A stretch of 64,000 nucleotides of DNA, from contig NZ_SWFM01000001.1 in assembly GCF_005144865.1 (NCBI RefSeq), positions 682,001 through 746,000 on the forward strand, read 5' to 3'. Origin of the DNA: Guptibacillus hwajinpoensis. GTDB lineage: Bacteria > Bacillota > Bacilli > Bacillales > Guptibacillaceae. Positions 16,179 through 25,851 of the stretch are shown here, in pieces. Position 1 is the first letter of the stretch. Every line of letters begins with the position of its first letter. The notes beneath the pieces were generated by a model. The model did not search any database. It saw only the letters and a program-made list of their open reading frames with translations, and was not told the origin of the DNA. The translations under genes were made by a program, and so were the position numbers.

Positions 16179-17052
16179 GTTTTTTCATGTCTTCTGGTAG
16201 ATCTGCTTCAAACTTGAGTGTTTGTTCAAGAAATGGATGATAAAATTCAAGCTTCGCACTATGTAAAGCCTGTCTTAAAATGAGCTCGTTTGTTCCTCCG
16301 TACAAATCATCACCTAGAAGTGGATGACCAATTGAAGCCATATGGACTCGGATTTGATGCGTTCTGCCCGTTTGTAATGCTAACTGTAGTAATGAATAAG
16401 AATCGTGATGTTCGATCACATTGTACTTCGTAACAGCATGTTGACCATCTGGTCGAACTGTTCGCTCAATAATGCTCCCTTCACGTCTCCCAATTGGTGC
16501 ATTCACTTCACCATTCCCATGTACTGCACCATGAACAAAGGCAAGATACATACGCTTCATTTCTTTACTACGCTGCTGCTTTGATAGTAGATCGTGAGCA
16601 AATCGATGCTTCGCAAATAACACTAAACCTGAAGTATCTCGATCGAGACGATTTACAGCATGTATTGTACGATTTAACTCTATTTTCTTATAGTGGTAGA
16701 GAACGGCCTGTGCAAGCGAACCATCAGAATGCCTTGAAGGAATTGTTGGCAGGTTCGCTTCCTTATTCACTAATAGGAAATGCTCATCTTCATAAATGAT
16801 GTGAAGCGGAAGATCCATAGGAGTCATGCTTTCACTTATTTCTTCCTCAGGAAACGTAATTTCAACGTCATCTCCATTGTGTAAAATGGTACGCACGTTA
16901 CAACTTACCCCATTCACGCAAATTCGTCCGCCTTTGAATTTAATATCCGTCAGCATACTTCTAGAAAGCGATTTTCCTTGCAAAAGAAACTCTCTTACAA
17001 GCATCCCCTCTTCTTCTTGTCTTACGATCCATTTCATCATTAAAGATGACAT
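16162..17052 (-). CDS. RluA/RluD-family 23S rRNA (or tRNA) pseudouridine synthase (YjbO-like)
   Basis: 296 aa. An N-terminal S4-like RNA-binding region (about 15-70) is followed by the catalytic domain with [17 protein letters not shown], where the Asp of the RLDxxTSG motif is the nucleophile, and [20 protein letters not shown]. It isomerises uridine to pseudouridine in RNA; the target site cannot be told from sequence. AAAGGA lies nine bases before the ATG. It is downstream of nadK but separated by a terminator. Confidence 0.9.
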   Translation of the reverse strand: MSSLMMKWIVRQEEEGMLVREFLLQGKSLSRSMLTDIKFKGGRICVNGVSCNVRTILHNGDDVEITFPEEEISESMTPMDLPLHIIYEDEHFLLVNKEANLPTIPSRHSDGSLAQAVLYHYKKIELNRTIHAVNRLDRDTSGLVLFAKHRFAHDLLSKQQRSKEMKRMYLAFVHGAVHGNGEVNAPIGRREGSIIERTVRPDGQHAVTKYNVIEHHDSYSLLQLALQTGRTHQIRVHMASIGHPLLGDDLYGGTNELILRQALHSAKLEFYHPFLEQTLKFEADLPEDMKKLIQKK

Positions 17053-17098
17053 CCCACTCCGTCCTTTCGATTCCTAATTATAGCTAATCTTAAACAAA

Positions 17099-17133
17099 AA
17101 ACAGTACAGTTCATCCAGTGAACAGTACTGCTT
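17099..17133 (-). terminator. terminator between nadK and the pseudouridine synthase gene
   Basis: Minus strand: a hairpin with two 5-bp arms around a single A-A mismatch (AGTACTGTTCA with TGAACTGTACT) and a five-base loop, followed by T6. It would separate transcription of nadK from the downstream gene or attenuate it. Confidence 0.7.
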
Positions 17134-17137
17134 AAAA

Positions 17138-17938
17138 TTAATATTCATCATCGACAAACGACTCTTTTACTCTCTTCCAGAATGGAAACGGTCGAAAACG
17201 AGCGAATCTCACTTTCTCTTCTGCTACTCTGTATTGAATGGATTTTACATCCTTTTGCAACAAGAATAAGTGGTCGATTGTAATTTGAAAGTCCACATCA
17301 TTCACTGGTCGAAGTAAGCACGTATGATGCTGTGGTAAAACGAGCGGTGATCCGACAGTTCGAAAAACACGGTTATTAATCGATGCCATTTCAGAAAGCT
17401 GAATGGATGGAAGAGCTGGATGAATAATTGCTCCCCCAAGCGCTTTGTTGTAAGCAGTACTTCCAGATGGAGTGGAGATACAAAGGCCATCTCCTCTGAA
17501 CGTTTCAAACAAATCACCTTTAATTTCCACATTCATCACGAGAGAGCCTTCTACACTTTTCACTGTGCATTCATTTAATGCAAGATACCGATTCTCTTTT
17601 GCGCTATTCAGATAGCGAACCGTCACTTCTAATAATGGATACTCAACAATTTGAAATGGTGTTCTAGCAATGTGAATAACAAGCTTCTCTACTTCTTCTG
17701 GTGTCCAGTCCGCATAGAAACCAAGATGCCCAGTATGTACACCAACAAATGCTGTTTCAGCAAGTCGATCCTGATAATGATGGAATGCGTGAAGAAGGGT
17801 ACCATCTCCACCTACTGAAATCACAATATCCGGCTCTGCTTCATCATATTCCAGATCGAAATCACGTAGGTAATTTTTAATACGTTGCTGAAGCTGATTG
17901 GAAGTTTGATCCCCTTTTGACTTAACTGCAAATTTCAA
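17138..17938 (-). CDS. nadK: NAD kinase
   Basis: 266 aa. Phosphorylates NAD to [15 protein letters not shown] is the conserved GGDGT nucleotide-binding motif and the NE/D site follows in [29 protein letters not shown] is the family's glycine-rich NAD-binding signature. The true start is TTG 17938 ([10 protein letters not shown]), with GAGG eight bases upstream and alignment to B. subtilis NadK; the open frame continues 207 bases into relQ, but that part is Lys/Arg-rich and not conserved. It starts 19 bases after relQ and is probably in the same operon. Confidence 0.95.
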   Translation of the reverse strand: MKFAVKSKGDQTSNQLQQRIKNYLRDFDLEYDEAEPDIVISVGGDGTLLHAFHHYQDRLAETAFVGVHTGHLGFYADWTPEEVEKLVIHIARTPFQIVEYPLLEVTVRYLNSAKENRYLALNECTVKSVEGSLVMNVEIKGDLFETFRGDGLCISTPSGSTAYNKALGGAIIHPALPSIQLSEMASINNRVFRTVGSPLVLPQHHTCLLRPVNDVDFQITIDHLFLLQKDVKSIQYRVAEEKVRFARFRPFPFWKRVKESFVDDEY

Positions 17939-17957
17939 TTTAGGCACCTCGTCTATT

Positions 17958-18602
17958 TTAGTTTTCAGCTTTCTTTTTTTCATTTTCCTTCTTTTGCATA
18001 AAAACCTTCTGAGCTTCCTTAATTTCAACACGAATTTCGGACATCTCATCATCAAGTTTGGAGGCAGCAATCGCCGCTCGCTGAAGTCGCTTTTGAACCT
18101 CTTCAGGAATGTTTTTGTTGTACTTGTAGTTAAGAGAATGCTCAATCGTTGCCCAGAAATTCATGGCAAGCGTTCTTATTTGAATTTCAACAAGAAGCAT
18201 TTGTTCACCCTGAATGGTTTGGACAGGATATTGAACCACTACATGATAGGAACGGTATCCACTTACCTTCTGATTTGTCACATAATCCCGTTCTTCAACA
18301 ATATCGAAATCTTTTCGTCCACGAAGGTGATGAATAACTTTATTAATGTCTTCAACAAACTGGCACATCACCCGTACGCCTGCAATATCATGCATTTCTT
18401 CTTGTAGTCTGTCCATGGCAATCTGTTTCCTTTTTGCCTTATCAAGAATGCTTGGAATTGGTTTTACTCGTCCTGTAACGAATTCGACTGGCGAATGATC
18501 ATCCGCTTTTTCAAACTGTTCACGAATCCCTTTCAGTTTCACTTTCAACTCATTTACAGCCTGCTTATAGGGTGCTAAAAATTCTTCCCAATTTTTTCTC
18601 AT
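17958..18602 (-). CDS. relQ: small alarmone synthetase RelQ (GTP pyrophosphokinase, YjbM/SAS1)
   Basis: 214 aa. Single RelA/SpoT synthetase domain with no hydrolase domain, as in RelQ. ITGxRV-like core [15 protein letters not shown], then [12 protein letters not shown] and [24 protein letters not shown], which hold the pyrophosphate-transfer residues. It makes (p)ppGpp or pGpp and functions as a tetramer in characterised homologues. The C-terminus is a Lys-rich tail. The ribosome site is weak (GGTGG). Gene order relQ-nadK-rluD matches B. subtilis. Confidence 0.95.
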   Translation of the reverse strand: MRKNWEEFLAPYKQAVNELKVKLKGIREQFEKADDHSPVEFVTGRVKPIPSILDKAKRKQIAMDRLQEEMHDIAGVRVMCQFVEDINKVIHHLRGRKDFDIVEERDYVTNQKVSGYRSYHVVVQYPVQTIQGEQMLLVEIQIRTLAMNFWATIEHSLNYKYNKNIPEEVQKRLQRAAIAASKLDDEMSEIRVEIKEAQKVFMQKKENEKKKAEN

Positions 18603-18625
18603 CCAACCACCACCGACAATATCTA

Positions 18626-19006
18626 TTATGAGGCTGTTAGAAATGCTTTCTCAACAGCTTGATTCATCTCTTCTCCATAATTGGAGTTATCTTTAATATT
18701 CTCAACTAAATAGGATAGTTCCTCTTTCATTTCAATAAGTTCCAGATAATCCCCACCTTCTGAAGTGGCAATTACGTTCAGATCATTGATAAGAATATTG
18801 TTGAGCATTGGCCAAACTTCTTCCTGAAAACGGATATACGAATACCCTTCTCCTCCGTCAAGTAAATAAACGAATGATAATGAATCTGAATCCACCAACA
18901 TATTTCCTGTTGCTGTATATGCAGTCAAATCGACTTCCTCATTCAGACTAAAGGTTAGCGTTTGATCTGTTAATTCCCCTGATATGATGTAGTATTGTTC
19001 TGACAC
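18626..19006 (-). CDS. yjbL: YjbL-like conserved protein
   Basis: 126 aa from GTG 19006 (SEQYYIISGELTDQ), with GGAGAGG upstream; the open frame to 19045 extends past the ribosome site into the divergent promoter region. Acidic, soluble, predicted alpha/beta, no signal peptide. It occupies the place of B. subtilis yjbL, between yjbK and relQ, and is of similar size. Function unknown. It ends 23 bases before relQ and shares its orientation, so it is probably the first gene of a yjbL-relQ-nadK operon. Confidence 0.75.
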   Translation of the reverse strand: MSEQYYIISGELTDQTLTFSLNEEVDLTAYTATGNMLVDSDSLSFVYLLDGGEGYSYIRFQEEVWPMLNNILINDLNVIATSEGGDYLELIEMKEELSYLVENIKDNSNYGEEMNQAVEKAFLTAS

Positions 19007-19147
19007 AATGACCTCTCCTCTCTCTTTATATCCTCTATGTATCACATACTAGTTTATCACACTGCATGGGGTGATTTCATCGTTGTTGTCCTGGATACGG
19101 ACATATGCCATAATTCTCTTATGATTACGCGAATGGAGGATTTAGAG

Positions 19148-19726
19148 ATGTCACAAGAAGTTGAAATCGAATTTAAAAACATGCTAACGAAAGACGAATA
19201 CGTTGCACTATTATCCGCTTATGAACTAAGCAAAGAGGATATCAAAACGCAAACGAATGACTATTTCGATACGAAAGACTTTCTTCTCCGTGAAAAAGGA
19301 GCTGCACTCAGAGTCAGAAGTAAAAACAATACGCTCTTTCTCACGCTTAAAGAACCAGCAAGTGAAGGGTTACTCGAAACACACCAATCCATTACACAAG
19401 ATACCTTCGATTTCATTAAGTCAAAAGGACAACTGCCTGAAGGAGAAGTTCAAGAACAGCTTCACAATCTTGGTGTTCATACTGAACTATTACACCTTGG
19501 CAGTTTAACAACACATCGCGCTGAACGAACCATCGAATCAGGACTTCTTGTTCTTGATCGCAGTGAGTACTTAGGTAGAGAAGATTTCGAGCTTGAGTTC
19601 GAAGTAACGAAATATGAAGAAGGAAAGCGCGCCTTCCAGACCCTACTAAAGCAACATCATATTAAAGAACGTAACGCTAAAAACAAAATTCTTCGTTTCT
19701 TTCTCGCATCACAAGAACAGGGCTAA
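19148..19726 (+). CDS. yjbK: CYTH-domain triphosphate tunnel metalloenzyme (YjbK)
   Basis: 192 aa from ATG 19148, with GGAGG eight bases upstream; the frame extends to 19037 without support. MSQEVEIEFKNML carries the E-x-E-x-K signature of the CYTH fold, followed by alternating Arg/Lys/Glu strands (LRVRSKNN, LTLKEP, EFEVTKYEEG) that line the tunnel. Members hydrolyse inorganic triphosphate or thiamine triphosphate or make cAMP; B. subtilis YjbK is a triphosphatase-type member. A possible sigma-A promoter, TTGTCC-N17-CATAAT, lies just upstream. Divergent from yjbL. Confidence 0.9.
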   Translation: MSQEVEIEFKNMLTKDEYVALLSAYELSKEDIKTQTNDYFDTKDFLLREKGAALRVRSKNNTLFLTLKEPASEGLLETHQSITQDTFDFIKSKGQLPEGEVQEQLHNLGVHTELLHLGSLTTHRAERTIESGLLVLDRSEYLGREDFELEFEVTKYEEGKRAFQTLLKQHHIKERNAKNKILRFFLASQEQG

Positions 19727-19744
19727 ATCAGCTCTGTTCTTTTT
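19713..19744 (+). terminator. terminator of yjbK
   Basis: A 12-bp stem with one wobble pair (19713-19724 with 19730-19741), followed by a T-run. It spans the stop codon. Confidence 0.8.
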
Positions 19745-19843
19745 GTTTACCAATCATTTCAAATCGGATTATTTGCTGTTATGTAGGGAGGTTGCTAAAA
19801 TGAACATGAAATAAGGTTTTACTTTCCAAAGGGGAAAAGTACT

Positions 19844-20242
19844 ATGAAGCAAAACATGTATGATCATCTAGGCGGATCACAGAAGTTAGAACAACTCGTG
19901 ACTGCTTTTTATAATCGCGTTTCACAACATCCCGAATTGAAAACAATTTTTCCAGATGATTTAACTGAAACGGCAAGAAAACAAACTCAATTCCTAACCC
20001 AATTTCTTGGAGGACCTCCTCTATATTCTGAAGAACATGGGCATCCTATGTTAAGAGCGAGACATCTTCCATTCGAAATTACGCCTAGTAGAGCAACTGC
20101 TTGGCTTACGTGCATGCAAGAAGCAATGGATGAGGTGGAATTAGAGAAAGATTTAAAAGAACATCTTTTAACAAGATTGACGTTCACTGCCCATCACATG
20201 GTCAACACTAGTGATCGGGAAGAGAAAGGAGAATCGAATTGA
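19844..20242 (+). CDS. yjbI: group II truncated hemoglobin YjbI
   Basis: 132 aa. Begins with MYDHLGGSQKLEQLV and carries LTQFLGGPPLYSEEHGHPML and RHLPFEIT, the E-F region of group II trHbs with the proximal His in the RH segment and a Trp in AWLTCM (G8). Binds heme and O2; in B. subtilis YjbI cooperates with YjbH. AAGGGG lies seven bases upstream. It overlaps the spxH start by four bases (TTGA), so the two are translationally coupled. Confidence 0.93.
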   Translation: MKQNMYDHLGGSQKLEQLVTAFYNRVSQHPELKTIFPDDLTETARKQTQFLTQFLGGPPLYSEEHGHPMLRARHLPFEITPSRATAWLTCMQEAMDEVELEKDLKEHLLTRLTFTAHHMVNTSDREEKGESN

Positions 20243-21159
20243 CACCGAATGTAGTTGGTTCCTATTGCGATTCTTACAATCCAAATGGACAAACCGATTC
20301 AGCCTGTTCGGCTCCATCTCAAAAGGGCAAGCCTATCGAAATTTATTCATTTATTGATCCGCTCTGTCCTGACTGCTGGGGGCTCGAACCCATTATAAAG
20401 AAATTACATCTAGAATATGGCCACACTTTCCGCTTAAGGCACTTAGCTGGTGGTAATATTCAAACCTTTAATTCGTTCAAAAGAAAGAATGAGGGAATTA
20501 AGACTCACGCAGACGTTGCCGAGCGTTGGGAACGTACTGCCAGTCGCTCAGGAATGTCCTGTGACGGTGATTTATGGTATGAAGACCCTATGGACACCCC
20601 TTATATTGCATCGATCGCTATTAAGGCTGCTGAGCTTCAGGGGAAGCTTCCAGGGTTTCATTATCTTAGAAAAATGCGAGAGCTTCTCTTTATCCAAAAA
20701 CAAAACATGACAAAAGAAGAAAACCTTATTCAAGCTGCAAGAGAAACGGGTCTTGATGTAGATGAATTCAAAAAGGACCTTCATTCACAAGCTGCTGTCA
20801 AAGCATTACAATGTGATTTAAAAATCTCCACTGAGATGGAAGTTCAAGAACTTCCTACACTCGTCTTCTTTAACGAAAATATTGAAGAAGAAGGGCTTAA
20901 AATTACGGGAGTTTATGATTATGAAGTGTATGTTCGAATTCTTACCGAAATGCTGAAAACAAAGCCAGAACCTAAACCACTCCCTTCACTCGAGGAGTTC
21001 ATGAATCTCTATCACTTCGTTGCAACGAAAGAAGTTGCTGTTGTATATGATTTATCTTGTGAGGAAGCTGATGCAGAGATGAAAAAGCTTGCCCTCAAAC
21101 AGAAGGTAGAAAAAGTACCTGTTAAACACGGATGTTTCTGGCGCACGATTAATGGATAA
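20239..21159 (+). CDS. spxH: ClpXP adaptor protein SpxH (YjbH)
   Basis: 306 aa. DsbA/thioredoxin-like protein that delivers Spx to ClpXP for degradation. FIDPLCPDCWGLEPIIKK has the family's CxxC near the N-terminus, and a Cys/His-containing N-terminal segment precedes it; the protein ends KHGCFWRTING. The start is TTG 20239, with GGAG seven bases upstream, overlapping yjbI. Its substrate gene spx is 6 kb away at 26581, and mecA lies between them. In B. subtilis, disulfide stress blocks SpxH function and stabilises Spx. Confidence 0.93.
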   Translation: MTPNVVGSYCDSYNPNGQTDSACSAPSQKGKPIEIYSFIDPLCPDCWGLEPIIKKLHLEYGHTFRLRHLAGGNIQTFNSFKRKNEGIKTHADVAERWERTASRSGMSCDGDLWYEDPMDTPYIASIAIKAAELQGKLPGFHYLRKMRELLFIQKQNMTKEENLIQAARETGLDVDEFKKDLHSQAAVKALQCDLKISTEMEVQELPTLVFFNENIEEEGLKITGVYDYEVYVRILTEMLKTKPEPKPLPSLEEFMNLYHFVATKEVAVVYDLSCEEADAEMKKLALKQKVEKVPVKHGCFWRTING

Positions 21160-21193
21160 ATACGAAAAGTACGTTTGTTTAACGTAATATATG

Positions 21194-21236
21194 ACAGAAA
21201 GGGGAACGGAATTTCTTATTCCGTTCCCCTTTCTGT
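21194..21236 (+). terminator. long hairpin after spxH
   Basis: A perfect 19-bp stem (21194-21212 with 21218-21236) with a five-base loop. The T-run after it is weak, so it may act as terminator or RNA stabiliser. Confidence 0.65.
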
Positions 21237-21311
21237 ATGTACCGATAGTCATTCCTCTAACGGTCTACTCGCCAAAAAATAGTCATACGTTTAAGATGAG
21301 GAGGTAAAAAT

Positions 21312-21491
21312 ATGCCACGCTTCTTATTATTGTTAGGTGTTGCCTTTGTTGCTGTTAGTTTCATTCTCTTCATAATGAGTCTTCTTAAATTTATCCCTAC
21401 AATCGTTGGGGCGGCTCTATTGTTTATTTCCATTCTGTTTACTGTTAGTCTATTTAACACAAGAAATCAATTTCGTGGGTTTGATCAATAG
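21312..21491 (+). CDS. 59-aa membrane protein
   Basis: MPRFLLLLGVAFVAVSFIL begins a first membrane helix; a second runs TIVGAALLFISILFTVSLF, and the tail is NTRNQFRGFDQ. GAGGAGG lies seven bases before the ATG, and a terminator follows directly, so it is a single-gene unit. No family recognised. Confidence 0.65.
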   Translation: MPRFLLLLGVAFVAVSFILFIMSLLKFIPTIVGAALLFISILFTVSLFNTRNQFRGFDQ

Positions 21492-21492
21492 G

Positions 21493-21530
21493 AAAGCCTT
21501 CTCCATTACTGGAGAAGGCTTTTGTTTCTT
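21493..21530. terminator. bidirectional terminator between the 59-aa gene and pepF
   Basis: A perfect 12-bp stem (21493-21504 with 21511-21522) and a six-base loop; T-rich on the plus side. Confidence 0.8.
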
Positions 21531-23344
21531 TATTCAAATAGAAGACTTTCCATCTCATCAAGAATGGACTCAAACACATCAAGCGCATCGCTAACTGGCT
21601 TGGATGATGTCATATCCACTCCGGCTTTCTTCAACACTTCAATTGGATAATCTGAGCTTCCAGCTTTCAAGAAGTCAATATAGCGTTTCACTGCTTCGTC
21701 TCCCTCATCAAGAATCTGATTGGATAGAGAGGCAGCTGCACTAAACCCAGTTGCATATTGGAAAACATAGTAGTTGTAATAGAAATGAGGGATCCGTGCC
21801 CACTCAATGCCAATCTCCTCATCAATCACAAGATCTTCTCCGAAATACTTTTTATTCAAATCATAATAAATAGATGATAGAAGATCTGGAGTTAAAGGTT
21901 CTCCATTTTGTGCTTTTTTATGAATAGCATGCTCAAACTCTGCAAACATCGTCTGTCTAAATACCGTACCACGGAATCCTTCAAGATAATGATTTAACAA
22001 ATATAGCTTTTCTTTTTTATCACTTGTATTCTCAAGTAAATAGTGGTTAAGAAGTGACTCATTCGTCGTAGATGCCACTTCAGCTACAAAGATTGAGTAA
22101 TTGGCATAAGGATACGGCTGGTTCTCTCTTGTATAATAGCTGTGCACAGAATGGCCGAACTCGTGTGCTAGTGTAAATAAATTGTTCACGTTATCCTGCC
22201 AGTTCATTAGAATATAAGGGCGTGTGCCAAATGTACCAGAGGAATAGGCGCCGCTTCGCTTTCCTACATTCTCATGAATATCTACCCAACGATTCGAGAA
22301 ACCTTCTTCAAGAATTTCTTGATACTCTTTACCAAGAGGCGTTAATCCCTTAAGAATATAGTTCTTCGCTTCCTCATAGGAAACTTCCATTTTCACTTCA
22401 GGTACAAGTGGGGTATACAAGTCATACATATGGATCTCATCTAGCCCAAGTGCTTTTTTACGCAAGTTAACATAGCGATGAAGCAAATCTAAACGGCTAT
22501 TAACGGTTTCAACAAGATTGTCGTAAACATCCTCAGGAATATTGTTGTTATCAAGCGCTGCCTGTCTTGCAGAATCATAATGCCTCACATCGGCATTATA
22601 GTTATCGCGTTTCACTGTTCCACTCAATGTGCTCGCAAACGTATTCTTAAATTTGTCGTATGTTCCATAAACAGCTTTAAATGCATCTTTACGAACTCGT
22701 CGGTCACTGCTTTCAAGAAAACGGATATATCGCCCGTGGGTCACTTCAACTTCTTCTCCATTTTCATCCTTAATCGTTGGGAACTTCATATCAGCATTGT
22801 TAAGCATACCAAACGTGTTGCTAGAACTATTTGTTACATCACTCACACCTGCAAGAATTGCCTCTTCTTCCTTTGAAAGAACATGAGGACGTTGGCGGTT
22901 AATTTCATCGAGAGAATGAGCATAAAGTGCTAATTCTTTCTTTTCCTTCAAATATTCCTGTATGTTTTCTTCAGGTACACTTAGAATTTCAGGTACAACA
23001 AAAGCAAGTGCACTACTCACCTGTGTTGCTAAATTTGCTGCCCGATCATTCAAACCCTGATAGTGGGAATTTGTTGTATCTTGATCGTAGCGCATGTGCG
23101 CATATGTATAAAGTTTTCCTAGCTTAATTGTGATTTCATCCTGCTTTTGTAGTGCATTGTATAAAGTGTCTGCTGATTCTCCAACTTTTCCTTTATATTG
23201 CTCCATTTCAGGTAATAGTGCTTTTATTTCTTTAAACTCTTCGTCCCACTTGTCATCACTTTCATAAATGGCCTCTAAATCCCAAGTATCTTCTACTGGA
23301 ATATCCTCACGTTTAGGCAAAGCGTTTACTTTTTTCTCTTCCAT
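21530..23344 (-). CDS. pepF: oligoendopeptidase F
   Basis: 604 aa M3-family zinc metallopeptidase. LAHEFGHSVHSYY contains the HExGH zinc site, with the downstream Glu region in IFVAEVASTTNE. It degrades oligopeptides in the cytoplasm; B. subtilis PepF overproduction affects sporulation by cleaving signalling peptides. The chosen start, ATG 23344 (MEEKKVNALPKRE), has GGAGG ten bases upstream; the frame extends 33 bases further. Flanked by coiA upstream on the same strand, as in B. subtilis, where competence, protease and adaptor genes cluster. Confidence 0.95.
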   Translation of the reverse strand: MEEKKVNALPKREDIPVEDTWDLEAIYESDDKWDEEFKEIKALLPEMEQYKGKVGESADTLYNALQKQDEITIKLGKLYTYAHMRYDQDTTNSHYQGLNDRAANLATQVSSALAFVVPEILSVPEENIQEYLKEKKELALYAHSLDEINRQRPHVLSKEEEAILAGVSDVTNSSSNTFGMLNNADMKFPTIKDENGEEVEVTHGRYIRFLESSDRRVRKDAFKAVYGTYDKFKNTFASTLSGTVKRDNYNADVRHYDSARQAALDNNNIPEDVYDNLVETVNSRLDLLHRYVNLRKKALGLDEIHMYDLYTPLVPEVKMEVSYEEAKNYILKGLTPLGKEYQEILEEGFSNRWVDIHENVGKRSGAYSSGTFGTRPYILMNWQDNVNNLFTLAHEFGHSVHSYYTRENQPYPYANYSIFVAEVASTTNESLLNHYLLENTSDKKEKLYLLNHYLEGFRGTVFRQTMFAEFEHAIHKKAQNGEPLTPDLLSSIYYDLNKKYFGEDLVIDEEIGIEWARIPHFYYNYYVFQYATGFSAAASLSNQILDEGDEAVKRYIDFLKAGSSDYPIEVLKKAGVDMTSSKPVSDALDVFESILDEMESLLFE

Positions 23345-23439
23345 CGGTAAGACACCTCCATCAAATAGTAACGTCACATTAGTTATCGTACCATATTCTA
23401 CATATTATTCTTACAATTTCGCTCGACAATCCTTGCAAT

Positions 23440-24618
23440 TCATTGGAGTCTTTTTAAGATAGCTGAATCCAAATGATGACTGCGTTCAATTTCTCTAATA
23501 ATTTGCGGCTGATAAAGCTTTTCATATCGTTCATTATCCCATTCTTTTAATACTTTTAATCGGATTAATTGGTTAAGGTAGCCTTTGAGTGCTAATGCCA
23601 CATTTGATGATTCTTCTCCCAATGATTTTCTTACTTTTATTAGGTTAATTGATATAATTTGTTGAAAAGAGCGGAAGACATTATCGAAGGTGAATTGATT
23701 TCCCTGAGGGATCGTTGGCAAGAAACAAACAAGAATCCAGGTTTGCCATAGGTAAGGTGGAGTCTCAAGAATGTAGTTGTATGGTGAAGGGATACCTGCT
23801 TCACTGGGAAACATGCGGATTGTGTGGCCTTTAGAATAAAATAACTTCCGAAGATAGAAATAAGCGAATGATTTTTCACCGTGAGGATTTTGACGCCAAA
23901 TTTGTTTTTGTTTCAGCCAAATAGTGGTGTGGTCGATCGCAGTTACTGGTGTAGGACGAAAGTGCAGTAGTTGTGCGAGTGAAAGGTTGGATGTTGAATA
24001 ATAGGAAGTGGAGCAAACGGTTTTCGTAGGGGTTAAGGTATAGAAGATTGTTACGAAGCAAAATCTCTTTTGGTCGGGACAATAATAGATGAGTACTGGA
24101 GAGTGCTTAGTATAGTGAATAGCGGTCCATTCCATCGCACTAATTGAATGGATGTAACGGTAAGTGCTTTTAAATCGCCTGGCACCGAAAATCCAACGAA
24201 CATCGTATCCTAATGACCCATAATCAGTTGTTCTTTGTCTAAGAAGCCGATCATCAATGGATGAACATTGGTATTCAATTGCTATTCGTCGTGAAGGTAT
24301 TAGAAGATCGGGGCGCTGTTTCGAAGAATTCAAGTAGTATTCTAATTTCACTTCAGGGTCGTCTTTCTTTAACCATTCATAAAGCTGTCTTTTTCCAGAT
24401 AGATGATAATTTGATTCTGGCTCCCAATGACTAAGACATATACCACTTACGTAATGGGCAAAATGCCATACTCTTTTTTCACCAAGTTTCATGATTACTC
24501 TTTCTTTACAAACTGGGCAAAAATAATCCAGACTTCTCAACTTACGAAGATCCTTTAGAACATGAGTAGAATCTGCGAGATTAAAAAGTGTTCCATCTTT
24601 CAATAATGCAGTAAGCAT
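23440..24618 (-). CDS. coiA: competence protein CoiA
   Basis: 392 aa. The N-terminal part has a zinc finger-like CPVCKERVIMKLGEKRVWHFAH, then a nuclease-like core of the PD-(D/E)xK type (RPDLLIPSRRIAIEYQCSS, with the D and E-x-Q). CoiA is required for DNA processing in natural transformation and is normally ComK-controlled; I did not see a clear pair of ComK boxes here. The start is ATG 24618, with GAGAGG seven bases upstream. A MITE-like repeat lies between it and mecA, directly upstream. Confidence 0.9.
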   Translation of the reverse strand: MLTALLKDGTLFNLADSTHVLKDLRKLRSLDYFCPVCKERVIMKLGEKRVWHFAHYVSGICLSHWEPESNYHLSGKRQLYEWLKKDDPEVKLEYYLNSSKQRPDLLIPSRRIAIEYQCSSIDDRLLRQRTTDYGSLGYDVRWIFGARRFKSTYRYIHSISAMEWTAIHYTKHSPVLIYYCPDQKRFCFVTIFYTLTPTKTVCSTSYYSTSNLSLAQLLHFRPTPVTAIDHTTIWLKQKQIWRQNPHGEKSFAYFYLRKLFYSKGHTIRMFPSEAGIPSPYNYILETPPYLWQTWILVCFLPTIPQGNQFTFDNVFRSFQQIISINLIKVRKSLGEESSNVALALKGYLNQLIRLKVLKEWDNERYEKLYQPQIIREIERSHHLDSAILKRLQ

Positions 24619-24689
24619 CACAACACCTCTCTTTCAATTGTCCCTAAATGACATTCTCCATCTTATTCTTAAATCCTTTTTTAAGAACC

Positions 24690-24866
24690 CTCTTTTCTAA
24701 AAGAGTGTTGCCTTTCGTAGTTGATTGAAGCAGTAGGTGCTCGACTCCAACGGGATTTGCGGGACAGGTGAGATCCCACAGGTGCGCCTTAGCACGTCGA
24801 AGAGGCTCCCCGCCCACCTCGCGGGTAGGAGCGGATACCACCCCTATTCTTATAGCAATCAAATAA
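24690..24866. repeat. MITE-like dispersed repeat, copy B (degenerate, ~175 bp)
   Basis: The left end CTCTTTTCTAAAAGAGTGTT matches the end of copies A, C2 and D. The interior keeps GCTCGACTCC, GGGACAGGTGAGA and GAGGCTCCCCGCCC, and the right end is decayed (TTCTTATAGCAATC). It lies between coiA and mecA. Confidence 0.7.
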
Positions 24867-24870
24867 AAAA

Positions 24871-24894
24871 AGCCGATTTCAAATGAAATCGGCT
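24871..24894 (-). terminator. mecA terminator
   Basis: A perfect 10-bp stem (24871-24880 with 24885-24894) and a four-base loop; the minus strand continues into T7. Confidence 0.87.
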
Positions 24895-24899
24895 CAGGC

Positions 24900-25583
24900 T
24901 TATAAGAGTGGAAAGTGCCCGCGGAGTTGTTCGAGAGCTTGTTCAGAGAGAATCTCCTTACCGTATTCTTGTATGCGGTGAAGTGTCAGGTCTGTTTCAT
25001 ACCCAAATTCCAACAGCTGACTCAATCGGTTGTCCTGCTCTTCTTCTATTAATGTTTCATCAAAGACAACGTGGAGATAATAACGGTCCTCAAAATGGTA
25101 CAAGCCATTCTCAACACCAGTCGAATCAAATCCGTGTGATAATGAAATCACATCTTCAAAGTCCCTAAATCCAATCATAAAGGAAAGCTCTTCTCCCTCA
25201 AGCGGTTCAGGCTCGTCTTCAGGATCATAGCTATTTTGAAGTGCAAACTTTTCATCAAGAATCTTATCCATATTCTCATCAAGAGGAAGGTCTAGCTGCT
25301 TTTCTTCTGAGATTGGCAGTTCTAGTTTAGATCCATCGTTTGACATTTGAGCACGAGTCACAATAATTTCAAGTCCCTTTTCAAGGGCTTGAACTTGTAT
25401 CCAGAGAGGACCTTCAAGTGAAAATTGTTCTCTTTGATGTGCTTCATCCATCATCTCCCAGAATAATTCTTCGCCTCTTTCTCTGTCGTACCAAATCTCT
25501 TCACGATCGAATCCTCTATTTTCAATATCTCTATACGTAATGAAGAATTTTAAAGTATTCGCGTTGACGCGTTCGATTTCCAT
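24900..25583 (-). CDS. mecA: ClpC adaptor protein MecA
   Basis: 227 aa. MEIERVNANTLKFFITYRD is the conserved N-terminal substrate-binding start, followed by an acidic linker (about 95-125) and the C-terminal ClpC-binding domain (SFMIGFRDFEDVISLS to EQLRGHFPLL). It recruits ComK, ComS and other substrates to ClpCP and activates the ClpC hexamer. The start is fixed by homology, with GGAGGGAGAG upstream. It sits between coiA and yjbE as in B. subtilis, with a repeat element inserted on the coiA side. Confidence 0.95.
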   Translation of the reverse strand: MEIERVNANTLKFFITYRDIENRGFDREEIWYDRERGEELFWEMMDEAHQREQFSLEGPLWIQVQALEKGLEIIVTRAQMSNDGSKLELPISEEKQLDLPLDENMDKILDEKFALQNSYDPEDEPEPLEGEELSFMIGFRDFEDVISLSHGFDSTGVENGLYHFEDRYYLHVVFDETLIEEEQDNRLSQLLEFGYETDLTLHRIQEYGKEILSEQALEQLRGHFPLL

Positions 25584-25851
25584 GTGTACTCTCTCCCTCC
25601 TGTTTGTGTAACCGGAAGGCTATTCCCTCTGGGATACTCCTAATTTTTCTCTTTCCCTTAAGCGACTGTCGTTAATCGCTTTTCTCTTGTAATACCATTC
25701 TATGATAAACCTTCTGAGAATGGAAATAAAAAATCGTTTGATTTTTTCACTCATATTAAACCATATACACGATATATTTATTTATGTGTATAGCTTGCCC
25801 CAAAGTGCTCCTGTCATGAGATTAAAAATTCGCTAACCGGGAGTGGATTCC

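Noticed and set aside
17939..18145. N-terminal extension of nadK into relQ
   Set aside because: The extension is Lys/Arg-rich, out of frame with relQ and absent in homologues; TTG 17938 has a ribosome site and aligns with B. subtilis NadK.
25584..25851. Possible yybP-ykoY manganese riboswitch before yjbE
   Set aside because: No recognisable conserved core; short inverted repeats only.
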